Positions 63,437-64,000 of a stretch of 64,000 nucleotides of DNA are shown in pieces; the stretch's first letter is position 1, and each line of letters opens with the position of its first letter. Origin of the DNA: Maniola hyperantus (Eukaryota > Arthropoda > Insecta > Lepidoptera > Nymphalidae); NCBI RefSeq assembly GCF_902806685.2, contig NC_048560.1:6042212-6106211 (forward strand). The letters run 5' to 3'. The translations under genes were made by a program, and so were the position numbers. The notes under the pieces are model-generated. The model was given only the letters and a program-made list of their open reading frames with translations. It did no database searches and was not told the DNA's origin.

Positions 63437-64000
63437 TAGATGATGCCCGCGACTTCGTCCGAGTGGATTCAGGTTTTAAAAATCCCTTGGGAACTCTTTG
63501 ATTTTCCGGGATAAAAAGTAGCCTATGTCCTTCCTCGGGATGCAAGCTATATCTGTACTAAATTTCGTCAAAATGGGTTGAACACTAGCTAGGCAAAGGC
63601 TAGCAGACAGACAGACAGACAGACAGACACACTTTCGCATTTATAATATGAGTATGGATTAGATGATGCCCGCGACTTCGTCTGCGTGAGTTATGATTGT
63701 TAAAATTCCCGTGGGAACTCTTTTATTTTCCGGGATAAAGTAGCCTATGTCCTTCCCCGGCATGCAAGCTACCTCTGTACCAAATTTCGTCAAAATCGGT
63801 TAAACGGATGGGCCGTGAAAAGCTAGCAGACAGACAGACAGATGGACAGACAGACACACTTTCGCATTTATAATATTAGTATGGATGATGCCCGCGACTT
63901 CGTCCGCGTGGATTTTGGTTTATAAAAATCCCATGGGAACTCTTTAATTTTCCGGGATCAAAAGTAGCCTATGTCCTTCCCCGGGGTGCAAGCTATCTCT
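63437..64000 (-). mobile_element. Three head-to-tail Helitron-like type A copies
   Basis: Units start at 63437, 63661 and 63885 (GATGATGCCCGCGACTTCGT). The first two end AATATGAGTATGGAT and AATATTAGTATGGAT. (GACA)n lies near each end. The third is cut by the window edge. Confidence 0.8.

Noticed and set aside
1..64000. CRISPR array, prophage or bacterial operon
   Set aside because: Repeats are eukaryotic transposons and microsatellites. No regularly spaced direct repeats with unique spacers exist and the genes have introns.

Overview
This window looks like lepidopteran (moth or butterfly) nuclear DNA. It is AT-rich, its genes have short exons split by GT-AG introns, and it is packed with short non-autonomous repeats of a kind typical of moth and butterfly genomes: tRNA-derived SINEs, Helitron-like elements ending in CTAG, inverted-repeat elements carrying (GTCT)n tracts, and non-LTR retrotransposon tails with (GAT)n ends. 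The species cannot be named from the sequence. I found no bacterial-type operon, CRISPR array or rRNA.

Two protein-coding genes are clear, both partial and both on the + strand. The first is the 3' two-thirds of an MSK/RPS6KA5-type double kinase (fly JIL-1 relative). It has twelve exons between 38156 and 50506, all joining in phase and giving 818 residues: the end of the N-terminal AGC kinase domain, the AGC tail, the whole C-terminal CaMK-like kinase domain and a 354-residue basic tail with an AT-hook-like motif. The exons for the start of the first kinase domain were not found. The second gene is the first coding exon (59561-59671) of a MAP4K3/happyhour-type STE20 kinase, whose remaining exons lie beyond the right edge or in parts I could not resolve. 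MSK-type kinases act downstream of ERK/p38, and MAP4K3 is a stress- and nutrient-linked MAP4K, but adjacency alone does not show a joint function.

Layout: 1-37900 is repeat-dominated and may be intergenic or a large upstream intron of the kinase gene. 38156-50506 holds the MSK gene with transposable elements in most introns, including a decayed tandem copy of the exon carrying the catalytic HRD motif. 50507-59400 is mostly AT-rich unassigned sequence with scattered MITEs and SINEs. 59400-59671 is the start of the MAP4K3-like gene. 59672-64000 is its first intron, again repeat-filled, ending in head-to-tail Helitron-like copies. Two 200-N gaps (28346-28545, 58302-58501) are flanked by matching sequence and may be scaffolding artefacts.

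I found no new multi-gene system. The most useful observations are the AT-hook tail of the kinase, the dead exon copy abutting a Helitron-like terminus, an RG-rich exon-like fragment between direct repeats, an empty-site comparison for a (GTCT)n MITE, and several near-perfect long hairpins.
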